From SIG607 sp045592625 (GTDB taxonomy: Bacteria; Bacillota; Clostridia; Oscillospirales; Acutalibacteraceae), in contig JAZNVC010000012.1 in assembly GCA_045592625.1 (NCBI GenBank), positions 1-64,000 of the forward strand: a stretch of DNA of 64,000 bases, written 5' to 3'. Numbering within the stretch: the stretch's first letter is position 1; every line of letters begins with the position of its first letter. A model generated the notes under the pieces. The model saw only the letters and a list, made by a program, of their open reading frames with translations. It did no database searches and was not told the DNA's origin. Of the stretch, positions 22,846 through 31,268 are shown in pieces. A program made the position numbers and the translations under genes.

Positions 22846-23994
22846 ATGATTATAAAAGATAATATTTTTTATGTTGGCGTAAATGACAGAGAAATCGATT
22901 TGTTTGAAGGACAGTATGATGTTCCAAACGGAATGGCATATAATTCATATGTTTTGAAAGATGAAAAAATTGCCGTTATGGACTCTGTTGACGGCAGATT
23001 TGGGGAAGATTGGATTAAAAATATAAAGGAAGTTCTTGGTGATAAAACACCCGATTATATAGTTATTCAGCATATGGAACCCGACCATTCTTCCAGCCTT
23101 ATGCTTTTTGCCGAAACCTTTAAGAAGGCAATAATTGTTTCGTCAGGCAAAGCCTTTGCGATGATGAAGAATTTTTACGGCAATGAATTTTCAGATAGAA
23201 GAATAGTTGTAAAAGAAGGGGACACCCTAAATCTTGGAAGGCTTAATCTTAACTTTGTTTCTGCCCCTATGGTGCATTGGCCTGAAGTTATTATGACCTA
23301 TGAAAGCACAACTAAAACGCTTTTCTCTGCTGATGGTTTCGGTAAATTCGGTGCTCTCGATACAAAAGAAGACTGGGCTTGCGAAGCAAGAAGATATTAT
23401 TTCGGCATTGTAGGTAAATACGGTATGCAAGTGCAAAACTTGCTTAAAAAAGTTGCAAATACAAATATTGAAACCATATGTCCCTTGCATGGACCTATTC
23501 TTAGTCAAAATCTGGGCTATTATCTTAATCTTTATGATATTTGGTCTTCTTACGGGGTTGAGAGCGATGGAGTAGTTATTGCATACACTTCTGTTTATGG
23601 TAATACTAAAAAAGCGGTGGAACTTTTAGCAAAAGAACTTAAAGATAGCGGATGTGAAAAGGTAGTGGTTAACGACCTTGCAAGATGCGATATGGCAGAG
23701 GCGGTTGAAGATGCTTTCCGCTATGGTAAAATAGTTCTTGCCACCACCACCTATAATAACGATATTTTCCCCTTTATGAAGGAGTTTATAAATCATCTTA
23801 CCGAGCGTAATTTCCAAAATAAAACTATTGGCTTTATTGAAAACGGAAGCTGGGCACCGGCAGCAGCCAAAATTATGAAGGATATGCTAAGCGACTGTAA
23901 AAATATTAAACTTTGTGAAAACGAGGTTAAAATTTTATCTTCGGTTAATGATGAAAATATAATGCAAATAAAAGCTCTTGCAAAAGAACTTTAA
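22846..23994 (+). CDS. Flavodiiron protein (oxygen/NO reductase)
   Basis: 382 residues. The N-terminal metallo-beta-lactamase-like domain has diiron ligands in HMEPDHSS (HxExD) and later PLHGPILS; the C-terminal flavodoxin domain begins VVIAYTSVYGNTKKAVE, which binds FMN. It reduces O2 or NO to protect an anaerobe, taking electrons from rubredoxin, whose gene follows 26 bases later. ATG 22846 with AGGAG is chosen over an in-frame ATG 30 bases upstream. One expected histidine region, SAPMVHWPEV, is also present. Confidence 0.93.
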   Translation: MIIKDNIFYVGVNDREIDLFEGQYDVPNGMAYNSYVLKDEKIAVMDSVDGRFGEDWIKNIKEVLGDKTPDYIVIQHMEPDHSSSLMLFAETFKKAIIVSSGKAFAMMKNFYGNEFSDRRIVVKEGDTLNLGRLNLNFVSAPMVHWPEVIMTYESTTKTLFSADGFGKFGALDTKEDWACEARRYYFGIVGKYGMQVQNLLKKVANTNIETICPLHGPILSQNLGYYLNLYDIWSSYGVESDGVVIAYTSVYGNTKKAVELLAKELKDSGCEKVVVNDLARCDMAEAVEDAFRYGKIVLATTTYNNDIFPFMKEFINHLTERNFQNKTIGFIENGSWAPAAAKIMKDMLSDCKNIKLCENEVKILSSVNDENIMQIKALAKEL

Positions 23995-24020
23995 TATTAT
24001 TTTAAAAGGAGTTATTTTTT

Positions 24021-24179
24021 ATGAAATACGTTTGTGATGTTTGCGGTTGGACCTATGACGAGGAAAAGGGCGATGCCGATTTAGGCATTGAACCAGGCAC
24101 TAAATTTGAGGATTTGCCTGAAGATTTTACCTGTCCTCTTTGCGGTGTTGGCAAAGATATGTTCAGCCCCGAGGAATAA
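24021..24179 (+). CDS. Rubredoxin
   Basis: 52 residues with the two iron-binding knuckles CDVCG (near 5-9) and CPLCG (near 38-42) and the core DEEKGDADLGIEPGTKFEDLP. It carries one electron at a time to the flavodiiron protein encoded immediately upstream. AAAGGAG precedes ATG 24021, and the operon ends at the hairpin 24194-24232. Confidence 0.96.
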   Translation: MKYVCDVCGWTYDEEKGDADLGIEPGTKFEDLPEDFTCPLCGVGKDMFSPEE

Positions 24180-24193
24180 TCGATTAAAAACTA

Positions 24194-24232
24194 AAAGCAC
24201 CCCAAAAGTCAGATACTTTTGGGGTGCTTATT
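24194..24232. terminator. Bidirectional terminator
   Basis: AAAAGCACCCCAAAAGT pairs with ACTTTTGGGGTGCTT. It sits between rubredoxin and the convergent phosphoesterase gene, with T/A runs on both sides. Confidence 0.9.
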
Positions 24233-24237
24233 ATTTC

Positions 24238-25245
24238 TTAAGGGATTTTCTTTATGTTGAATTTTTTGTCTAAAATAAAGGGGTATCTTACGGGGTTTTT
24301 ATTAACCGGAGGTTCAATACCGTGGAGCCAACGGGACAGACAGCCATCTATGGTAACGGTGCCGTCGTCTTCAATAGTAACGATACTGCTTAACGGGTTT
24401 TCATTGTACATATATGTCTTCATAAGACTGTTAAGGGAACGGTCATAGGTTTTAACAGCCTTTCCGTCTTGGTCATATTCGGTATATTTATAGGTTTTAT
24501 CTTCCGGATAGTGAAGGTCCTTTGTGTTATCCCACCAAGCACATAAAGCAGCTTTAGCCCCATAATAAGCTAAATCTTCAACAACACAGAAACCGCCGGC
24601 GTGGATATCTCCGCTTATTACCAAAGGTAAAACGTCTTTAAATTCTTCCAAAAGTGCTTTAACTTCTTCAGCATTGTAGCAGTAACCCCATACACCGCAG
24701 AATGGATGATGGGATACGGGAATAACCTTTTTCCCGGTGTTTCTTGCATCAACTAAGAGGTTTCTGAACCATTCCATTTCAAAGGGAGGTACACTTGCTA
24801 AATGAGTGTTGCCTTGTTTACCCATACAGCTTCCGGGTAAATTGTGTTCCCAGTCATTCTTTTCGGGAGCAAAGGAATAGTTGGAATCAAGACCTACAAT
24901 GCGGTAATTACCGAAATCCTTATACCAGAAAGGTGCACCTTCAAAGGCGAAATTTACCGGTCTGTTGCAAAGACGGGGGGTAATAAACTCCATAGTGTTG
25001 TCGCTGCCGGATTCCATTTCGTGGTTTCCGTAAATTCCGTAAACCTCTAAACCATATTCGTTTTCAAGGAATGCCTTAAAAAGTTCGGGAGAGCGTACGT
25101 AGTCGTTACAAAAGTCACCTGTATGTAAAACGAAATCTACCTTTTCATCATTTGCGCGTTTCATCATTTCATTTAAATGATCAACCGTTACGGCATACAT
25201 TTGTTTATGATAATGAAAGTCGCCGATAACTAAAAATTTAATCAT
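24238..25245 (-). CDS. Calcineurin-like metallophosphoesterase
   Basis: 335 residues. Metal-binding motifs in order: IGDFHYH near the N-terminus (GDxH), HTGDFCND (GDxx), YGNHEME (GNHE), SHHPFCG and SGDIHAGG (GHxH-like, with Asp). These define the calcineurin-like superfamily with a dinuclear metal site. There is no signal peptide, so it acts in the cytoplasm; substrate unknown. ATG 25245 with GAGGTGA is preferred; the upstream GTG lies inside that ribosome site. It may share a transcript with the Dabb gene upstream. Confidence 0.85.
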   Translation of the reverse strand: MIKFLVIGDFHYHKQMYAVTVDHLNEMMKRANDEKVDFVLHTGDFCNDYVRSPELFKAFLENEYGLEVYGIYGNHEMESGSDNTMEFITPRLCNRPVNFAFEGAPFWYKDFGNYRIVGLDSNYSFAPEKNDWEHNLPGSCMGKQGNTHLASVPPFEMEWFRNLLVDARNTGKKVIPVSHHPFCGVWGYCYNAEEVKALLEEFKDVLPLVISGDIHAGGFCVVEDLAYYGAKAALCAWWDNTKDLHYPEDKTYKYTEYDQDGKAVKTYDRSLNSLMKTYMYNENPLSSIVTIEDDGTVTIDGCLSRWLHGIEPPVNKNPVRYPFILDKKFNIKKIP

Positions 25246-25311
25246 ATAAATCACCTCAATAGCATTTTAACATTCCTAATGGTAAAGTCAAGGGAAATAT
25301 TCAATTTTTAA

Positions 25312-25611
25312 CTAAATTTCAAAGTCAAGACAGCTTCTTTGAGCGGTAAAGGGACGTACAAACGTATCAGCAACATAAACATGTTCGGGATGTACTGCAT
25401 AACCGTTTAATGCATCAACACTTACAAAGGAAGAGTCGAGCATTAAATCTGCATTAGAGGAAGCAAGACCGTCGGTATATATCTTGATTTCGATTAGTCC
25501 CTCAATTTTGCCCATAAGTCCTTCAAGATTTTCTTTAATGTCTTTTTTAATGTTTGCTTTTTCGCTTTCGCTGTACTCTTTAAGAGTCCATAAAATAATA
25601 TGTTTTACCAT
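25312..25611 (-). CDS. Dabb-family (stress-responsive A/B barrel) protein
   Basis: 99 residues. It starts MVKHIILWTLKE and contains LMLDSSFVSVDALNGYAVHPEH, the typical pattern of dimeric alpha/beta barrel 'Dabb' proteins (yjcS/Pop3 family). These small proteins are conserved, but most bacterial members have no assigned reaction. ATG 25611 has GAGGTG upstream. It precedes the phosphoesterase on the same strand. Confidence 0.82.
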   Translation of the reverse strand: MVKHIILWTLKEYSESEKANIKKDIKENLEGLMGKIEGLIEIKIYTDGLASSNADLMLDSSFVSVDALNGYAVHPEHVYVADTFVRPFTAQRSCLDFEI

Positions 25612-25785
25612 ATTTATCACCTCGTAAAAAGTATAACATATTTAACAAAAAATGCAAATAATATATTTGAAGAAATTTTGTAAAAAATTTGTAAAAAAAT
25701 ATTGAAAAATATGACTGAGTTTAGTATAATAAATTGTTGTAAAGGGAAAGGCAACTTTGCCTCCCAACCGGAAAGGAAAATTATT

Positions 25786-26988
25786 ATGGATAAAAAAGAA
25801 CGCAGAGTAGGTACCGTATCCCGTGGTATCCGTTGTCCCATTATACGAGAGGGCGACAATCTTGCAAAAATCGTTGCAGACAGCGTACTGGAAGCGGCAG
25901 AATATGAAGGCTTTGAACTCAGAGACCGTGACGTAATTTCTATGACGGAATCTATTGTTGCACGTGCTCAGGGTAACTATGCCCATATTGATGATATTGC
26001 TGCCGATATAAAGGCAAAATTCGGGGATGAAACAGTTGGTGTTATTTTCCCCATACTTTCACGTAACCGCTTCTCAATTTGTCTTAAGGGCATTGCAAGG
26101 GGTGCAAAGAAAATCGTTCTTATGCTCAGCTATCCTTCTGACGAAGTAGGAAACTCTCTTGCCACCTATGACCTTATTGATGCAGCAGGTATAAATCCTT
26201 ATTCCGACGTTTTGTCACTTGAACGCTATCGTGAAGTTTTCGGCGTACAAAAACTTGAATTTACAGGTGTTGACTACGTTCAGTATTACGGCGATTTAAT
26301 TAAAGCAGAGGGCTGTGAGGTTGAAATTATTTTTGCTAATCAGCCTAAAGCAATTCTTGACTATACTAAATATGTTCTTACTTGTGATATTCACACACGT
26401 GTTAGAACCAAGCGTATCTTAAAGGCCGAAGGTGCAGAAAAGGTTTACGGACTTGATGAAATTCTTAATACTTCTGTAAACGGAAGCGGTTGTAATGAAA
26501 GGTACGGACTTTTAGGTTCTAATAAATCCACTGAAGAAAAAATAAAACTTTTTCCCAGAGAGTGTAAAGATTTAGTTCTCGACGTGCAAAAGCGTATTAA
26601 GGATGCAGTAGGCAAAAACGTAGAGGTAATGGTTTACGGTGACGGTGCCTTTAAGGATCCTCAGGGTAAAATCTGGGAACTTGCCGACCCTGTTGTTTCT
26701 CCCGCATTTACCGACGGTCTTATAGGCACTCCTAATGAATTAAAGCTTAAATATTTAGCAGATAATGATTTTAAGGACCTTTCGGGTGAAGAACTTAAAA
26801 AAGCTATAAGTGATAGTATCCGTAAAAAAGACGGAAGCAGTCTTGTTGGTAATATGGCGGCTCAGGGTACAACTCCACGTCAGCTTACCGACCTTATAGG
26901 TTCTCTTTGCGACCTTACCAGCGGTTCGGGCGACAAGGGTACTCCGGTAGTTATCGTTCAAGGCTATTTCGATAATTACACAAACTAA
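25786..26988 (+). CDS. CofE-like (F420-0:gamma-glutamyl ligase family) protein
   Basis: 400 residues, longer than archaeal CofE (about 250). The N-terminal part has GIRCPIIREGDNLAKIV and MTESIVARAQG, and a later VMVYGDGAFKDPQGKIWELADPVVSPAF, all in keeping with the CofE ligase family. In Clostridia without F420 such genes are conserved but of unknown substrate, so an F420 role is not claimed. AAAGGA precedes ATG 25786; the longer upstream frame lacks a ribosome site. guaA-like sequence follows 18 bases later and may be cotranscribed. Confidence 0.75.
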   Translation: MDKKERRVGTVSRGIRCPIIREGDNLAKIVADSVLEAAEYEGFELRDRDVISMTESIVARAQGNYAHIDDIAADIKAKFGDETVGVIFPILSRNRFSICLKGIARGAKKIVLMLSYPSDEVGNSLATYDLIDAAGINPYSDVLSLERYREVFGVQKLEFTGVDYVQYYGDLIKAEGCEVEIIFANQPKAILDYTKYVLTCDIHTRVRTKRILKAEGAEKVYGLDEILNTSVNGSGCNERYGLLGSNKSTEEKIKLFPRECKDLVLDVQKRIKDAVGKNVEVMVYGDGAFKDPQGKIWELADPVVSPAFTDGLIGTPNELKLKYLADNDFKDLSGEELKKAISDSIRKKDGSSLVGNMAAQGTTPRQLTDLIGSLCDLTSGSGDKGTPVVIVQGYFDNYTN

Positions 26989-27006
26989 TTGAGGAGCGTG
27001 AAATAT

Positions 27007-28008
27007 ATGGCAAATTCTGTAAGACCCGAATCTATGGCTCGTATTACTACCAAAGAACTGGCAGATGCTTTTATTGAAGAACAGATTAAAGAGGTTCGTG
27101 CTCAGGTAGGCGACAAAAAGGTTCTTCTTGCTCTTTCTGGAGGTGTTGATTCTTCGGTTGTTGCTGCACTTTTAATCAAAGCAATCGGAAAACAGCTTGT
27201 GTGTGTTCACGTTAACCACGGCCTTATGCGTAAGGGTGAAAGCGAAGCAGTTATTGATATGTTCAGAGGTCAGCTTGACGCAAACCTTATTTATGTTGAT
27301 GCTACCGATAGATTTTTAGATCTTCTTTCAGGTGTTAGCGAACCCGAAAAGAAAAGAAAAATTATCGGTGCTGAATTTATAAACGTATTTGCAGACGAAG
27401 CAAGAAAACTCAGCGGTGTTGAGTATCTTGCTCAGGGCACTATTTATCCCGATATTTTAGAGAGTATTAAACAGGCGGAAGGCAAAAAGGCTGTTAAGTC
27501 TCACCATAATGTCGGCGGACTTCCCGAAGATTTGAAATTCAGCCTTGTTGAGCCTATAAAACTCCTTTATAAAGATGAAGTTAGGGTTGTTGGCGAAGCA
27601 CTGTGACTTCCTCACGCTATGGTTTACCGTCAGCCCTTCCCGGGTCCCGGTCTTGGCGTAAGATGTCTGGGGGCTATTACTCGCGACAGACTTAACGCTT
27701 TAAGAGAAGCAGATGCAATTTTGAGAGATGAATTCTATAAATGCGGTCTTGCTGAAAAGGTATGGCAGTATTTTGTTGTTATTCCCGATATTAAGAGTGT
27801 GGGTGTAAAGGATGAAAGCCGTTATGAAGGTTGGCCTGCAATTATCCGTGCTGTTAATACAAAGGATGCAATGAGTGCAACAATTGAGGAAATTCCCTAT
27901 CCGATTCTTCATAAAATCACAGCTCGTATCACTAGCGAAGTAGATGGTATCAACCGCGTACTTATGGACTTAACACCTAAGCCCGTCGGAACGATAGAGT
28001 GGGAATAA
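27007..28008 (+). pseudogene. guaA: GMP synthase ATP-pyrophosphatase subunit, interrupted by in-frame TGA
   Basis: The frame encodes the GMP synthetase ATP-PPase domain (PP-loop LLALSGGVDSS) and, after a TGA at 27604-27606, continues in the same frame with LPHAMVYRQPFPGPGLGVR through the dimerisation domain to TAA. The TGA sits where homologs carry Gly in the GLP motif, so one base change (GGA to TGA) explains it. The glutaminase domain found at the N-terminus of most bacterial GuaA is absent; the gene has its own RBS (GAGGAG) and start, so it is of the separate-subunit type. Alternatives: sequencing error, recent null mutation, or readthrough. GMP synthase is normally needed for guanine nucleotide synthesis. 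Confidence 0.88.
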
Positions 28009-28035
28009 TACCAACTTAACACAGTTTATTTACAG

Positions 28036-28070
28036 TAGCAGACAGTGGCTTTCATTGTCTGCTATTATTT
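28036..28070 (+). terminator. Terminator after guaA
   Basis: TAGCAGACA pairs with TGTCTGCTA, followed by TTATTTTC. Confidence 0.75.
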
Positions 28071-28086
28071 TCGTTATACAACAAGT

Positions 28087-28120
28087 CGGCAGGGGGATTG
28101 ATTTCTCCCTGCCGTTTTTC
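28087..28120 (+). terminator. Second terminator before the MarR operon
   Basis: CGGCAGGG pairs with CCCTGCCG and is followed by TTTTTCTCTTTT. It isolates the MarR operon from the upstream transcript. Confidence 0.85.
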
Positions 28121-28133
28121 TCTTTTACTGCAA

Positions 28134-28193
28134 ACAAGTTGACATTTCAACTTGTTTGTGATAAAATACAAAAGTTGTAATTTCAACTTTTGT
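28134..28193 (+). promoter_or_regulatory. MarR operon promoter with two palindromic operators
   Basis: TTGACA (28139-28144), 17 bases and TAAAAT (28162-28167). Two related palindromes flank the -10: ACAAGTTGACATTTCAACTTGT (28134-28155, shown whole only as position) and the longer one at 28168-28193, both with AAGTTG..ATTTCAACTT. One overlaps the -35 and the other the start site, the classic layout for MarR autorepression. Confidence 0.8.
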
Positions 28194-28216
28194 ATTTTAA
28201 AAGGAGTTATTGATTT

Positions 28217-28669
28217 ATGTTGGAAAGATTTGAAAGGTTTTCGTATGCTTTGGCTGAAATTTCTCGTTGTTGGCGAAAACTTGCCTCTGATGAACTTGCG
28301 AAGTACGGATTAAAAAGTCCTCACGCCACATATCTTACCACAATGTATAAATATCCTGACGGTATCTCTGTGCCAAGTTTTTGTGAGATTAGCGGTAAGG
28401 ATAAGTCCGACGCTTCCCGTATGATTGCCATTCTCGAGGAAAAAGGCCTTGCACGAAAAAAAGTGGTTGACGGAAGTCTCTATCGTGGACTTTGGGTTCT
28501 TACAAATGAAGGAAAAACCGCTGCAGAGCAGGTGAGTCTTCGCGCAAGTAAGGCTGTTGAGTTAGCAGGAAGGGACCTTGATGAGCAAACAAGGAATGTT
28601 TTCTATAAAGCGCTCGAGTCCATCACATCTAATTTAACAATGCTAAGCAAGGAAGGAATTCCCGTCTAA
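28217..28669 (+). CDS. MarR-family transcriptional regulator
   Basis: 150 residues with a winged-helix MarR core: YPDGISVPSFCEISGKDKSDASRMIAILEEKGLARKK is the recognition helix and DGSLYRGLWVLTNEGK the wing. Two matching palindromes upstream strongly suggest autorepression. It is followed 16 bases later by the DegV gene, so it probably controls a lipid- or membrane-related function. AAAGGAG precedes ATG. The inducer is not evident. Confidence 0.88.
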   Translation: MLERFERFSYALAEISRCWRKLASDELAKYGLKSPHATYLTTMYKYPDGISVPSFCEISGKDKSDASRMIAILEEKGLARKKVVDGSLYRGLWVLTNEGKTAAEQVSLRASKAVELAGRDLDEQTRNVFYKALESITSNLTMLSKEGIPV

Positions 28670-28685
28670 TTATGGAGAATTTTAT

Positions 28686-29525
28686 ATGAAAACAAGAATT
28701 ATTGTGGATTCCACGGCAGATTTAATGCCTGAATTTAAAAATCGTGTGCATATCGTTCCGCTTACCGTAAATTTCGGTACAGAAGAATATATTGATGGTG
28801 TTACTATCGACTATAAGACTTTCTACGAAAAGCTTATAGAAAGCGACGTATTACCTACTACAAGTCAAGCCACACCCGATGCTTTTATTAAGGAATTTGA
28901 CAAAGCAAAAGAAGCGGGTGAAGCAGCCGTTGTTATCACAATTGCCTCTAAATTTTCAGGCACATATCAAAGTGCGACGATTGCAGCAGCGGATTATGAA
29001 AACATTTACATTGTTGATAGCTCCACTGCGGCTATGGGTAGCGGTATCTTAGTTGAACTTGCTTTTAGATTTTTGGATGAAGGTAAAAGTGCAGAAGAAA
29101 TTGCGGCACTTCTTGAAGAAGAAAAGAAAAAGATTGTTATTGTAGCATTGGTAGATACCCTTGAGTATCTTAAAAAAGGCGGTCGTATTTCTAAAGCAGT
29201 TGCTTTTGCAGGCGGTGTATTAAATATTAAACCTGTTCTTTCGGTTATTGACGGAGAAATCGGTATGCTCGGTAAGGCTCGCGGTTCAAAAATGGGTAAC
29301 AACTTGCTTGTACAAGAAATTGATAAAGCCGGAGGTATAGACTTTACAAAACCTGTTTTACTAGGCTTTAGCGGAATTTCCGATGCACTTCTGTTAAAAT
29401 ATATAGAGGATAGCCGTCATATTTGGGAAGGAAATCTTGATGAGGTGCGTTATACAACCGTTGGCAGCGTCATCGGTACACATGCTGGTCCCGGAGCTGT
29501 TGTTGTGGCATTCTTTAAAAGATAA
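28686..29525 (+). CDS. DegV-family fatty-acid-binding protein
   Basis: 279 residues. The EDD fold is clear: N-terminal VDSTADLMPEF, TSQATPDAF (the lipid-headgroup Thr-Ser) and TIASKFSGTYQSA. DegV/FakB proteins bind a fatty acid for phosphorylation by FakA; no fakA is in this window. Its pairing with a MarR regulator (FabT/FapR-like logic) suggests control tied to fatty-acid use, which is inference. GGAG is seven bases before ATG 28686. Confidence 0.9.
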   Translation: MKTRIIVDSTADLMPEFKNRVHIVPLTVNFGTEEYIDGVTIDYKTFYEKLIESDVLPTTSQATPDAFIKEFDKAKEAGEAAVVITIASKFSGTYQSATIAAADYENIYIVDSSTAAMGSGILVELAFRFLDEGKSAEEIAALLEEEKKKIVIVALVDTLEYLKKGGRISKAVAFAGGVLNIKPVLSVIDGEIGMLGKARGSKMGNNLLVQEIDKAGGIDFTKPVLLGFSGISDALLLKYIEDSRHIWEGNLDEVRYTTVGSVIGTHAGPGAVVVAFFKR

Positions 29526-29554
29526 GGTGCTAATATTTCAGGGGGGGAAAACCA

Positions 29555-30157
29555 ATGGATGATATAAAAAGCAATCTAGCTAAAAATATAACCGAGCTTC
29601 GAATTTTACACAATATGACACAAATGGAGCTGGGAGAAAAATTAAATTATTCAGACAAAACAATATCCAAATGGGAAAGAGCCGAATCTGCTCCCGATTT
29701 GGCTGCGTTGACACAAATGGCTGATTTGTTCGGTGTTACATTAGACTATCTGGTGAAATCGGAAAACGTCGAAGAAGCCGTTTCTCTACGCAAGACCAAA
29801 GAAGCAAGTTTTAATCGCCGAGCAGTTTCGTATATTGCAGAAGGCGGCAGTTGGATAGTTGCTATTTTTGCATTTATTGTTACAACCTTAATTACTAATC
29901 AGATGACATTTCAGTGGTTATATCTTGTATATGCCTTGCCGGTTGTTTTAATTGTGAAATTGATATTTAACTCGATTTGGTTCAACCCTCGACACAATTA
30001 TCTTATTATATCGGCATTGATGTGGTCGATTTTTGTAGCAATACACATTACTTTCCTATATTTCAAAATAAATGTTTCACTCATTTATCTTTTAGGTGTA
30101 GCCGGACAGATAGTAATTATTTTGTGCTCTTACATCAACAAACCGAAAACCAAATAA
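29555..30157 (+). CDS. XRE-family regulator with C-terminal membrane helices
   Basis: 200 residues. XRE helix-turn-helix at about 8-64 (LRILHNMTQMELGEKLNYSDKTISKWERAE), a basic linker, then four predicted transmembrane helices to the end. The family is common in Firmicutes and often sits beside lipid or envelope genes. A GGGGGG ribosome site precedes ATG. It ends the MarR-DegV group and may be cotranscribed. Confidence 0.82.
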   Translation: MDDIKSNLAKNITELRILHNMTQMELGEKLNYSDKTISKWERAESAPDLAALTQMADLFGVTLDYLVKSENVEEAVSLRKTKEASFNRRAVSYIAEGGSWIVAIFAFIVTTLITNQMTFQWLYLVYALPVVLIVKLIFNSIWFNPRHNYLIISALMWSIFVAIHITFLYFKINVSLIYLLGVAGQIVIILCSYINKPKTK

Positions 30158-30163
30158 CTGCAT

Positions 30164-30198
30164 AAACGCTCTGTTTTCCGTGAGAACAGGGCGTTTTT
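30164..30198 (+). terminator. Intrinsic terminator
   Basis: AAACGCTCTGTTTT pairs with GAACAGGGCGTTT and is followed by T residues. Confidence 0.85.
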
Positions 30199-30333
30199 CG
30201 ATGACTCTCCGTTTCGGAGAGATGAGAAATCTAATACGTAGAGAGTCTTCTATGAAACAAAGGTGTACTGTGTCTCGTTATACAAGTATAATTTTTTTGT
30301 AATTTATTTGTGTAGCAAGAAAGGAACACGAAA

Positions 30334-31263
30334 ATGAAAACTAATGAAATCCCAATTTTCTTTTCAACAGACGATAATTACGTACCTTATCTTGATGTGG
30401 CTATTGCATCACTTATTGCTAACGCATCCAAAGAGTATAATTATAAAATTATCGTTTTAAACACCGGACTGAAAGAAGAAAATATTGCTAAAGTAAAAAT
30501 GAATGAAAGACCCGGCTTTCAATTAAATTTTATCGACATATCAAATCAAATTGAAAATATTAAGTCGCATTTTAAAAATGTGTATCATTTTTCTGTTGTT
30601 ACATATTATCGGCTTTTTATTGCCTCGCTGTTTCCTGAATATGACAAGATTATTTATCTTGATTGCGACCTGGTTGTTTTGGGGGATATAGCACAGCTTT
30701 ATAATACTCCCCTTGAAGAAAACATTTTAGCGGCAGCACCGGAACAATATATTCAAAACACTGCGGAATTTAGATGTTATGCAAAGGAAGCACTTGGCGT
30801 TAATCCTGATGCTTATGTTAATGCGGGTGTTTTGGTAATAAACCTTAAAGAGTTTAGGAAAAATAAGGTGGAAGAAAGGTTTGTTGAACTTATAACAAAA
30901 TATGATTTTGATTTGCTCGATCCCGACCAAGCCTATCTAAATTATCTTTGCCAGGGTAAAATTTATAGGTTAGAGAACGGTTGGAACAAAGAACCTATGA
31001 ATTTACCGTTAGAGGGCGAAAAGAAGATTGTTCACTACGCTCTTTATAAGAAACCGTGGCAATATGATGATGTAACGGACGGCGAACATTTTTGGAATTA
31101 TGCAAAAAGTTCTCCGTTTCATCATCAAATACTTCAAAATAAAGAGGCATTTGATGATGCCCAAAAAGCAAAAAAAGAAGCGGCTGCCAAAGAAATACTT
31201 GAACATGCCAAAACCATTGTGGCTTCTAATATTACATTTTCAAAAACGATTTGCAGAGGATAA
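30334..31263 (+). CDS. Family 8 glycosyltransferase
   Basis: 309 residues of the GT8 (LPS glucosyl/galactosyltransferase, glycogenin) type. IPIFFSTDDNYVPYL opens the domain; the DxD metal motif is in IIYLDCDLVVLGD; DAYVNAGVLVINLK and HYALYKKPWQY are further family signatures. A retaining enzyme using a UDP- or other nucleotide sugar in the cytoplasm, probably for a glycolipid or surface glycan. An AAAGGA ribosome site precedes ATG. An acyltransferase and a CrtO-like gene follow directly, forming one operon. Confidence 0.88.
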   Translation: MKTNEIPIFFSTDDNYVPYLDVAIASLIANASKEYNYKIIVLNTGLKEENIAKVKMNERPGFQLNFIDISNQIENIKSHFKNVYHFSVVTYYRLFIASLFPEYDKIIYLDCDLVVLGDIAQLYNTPLEENILAAAPEQYIQNTAEFRCYAKEALGVNPDAYVNAGVLVINLKEFRKNKVEERFVELITKYDFDLLDPDQAYLNYLCQGKIYRLENGWNKEPMNLPLEGEKKIVHYALYKKPWQYDDVTDGEHFWNYAKSSPFHHQILQNKEAFDDAQKAKKEAAAKEILEHAKTIVASNITFSKTICRG

Positions 31264-31268
31264 AGATT

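Noticed and set aside
25786..26988. Coenzyme F420 biosynthesis
   Set aside because: Only a CofE-family protein is present; no cofC, cofD or deazaflavin genes are in view and clostridia usually lack F420.
27604..27606. TGA recoded as glycine throughout the genome
   Set aside because: Several intact genes here end in TGA (for example at 8130, 16186, 19841 and 60555), and no other gene shows an internal TGA, so an altered code is not supported.
27604..27606. Selenocysteine at the guaA TGA
   Set aside because: The position is a structural Gly in homologs, not a Cys; no SECIS-like hairpin is evident right after the codon.
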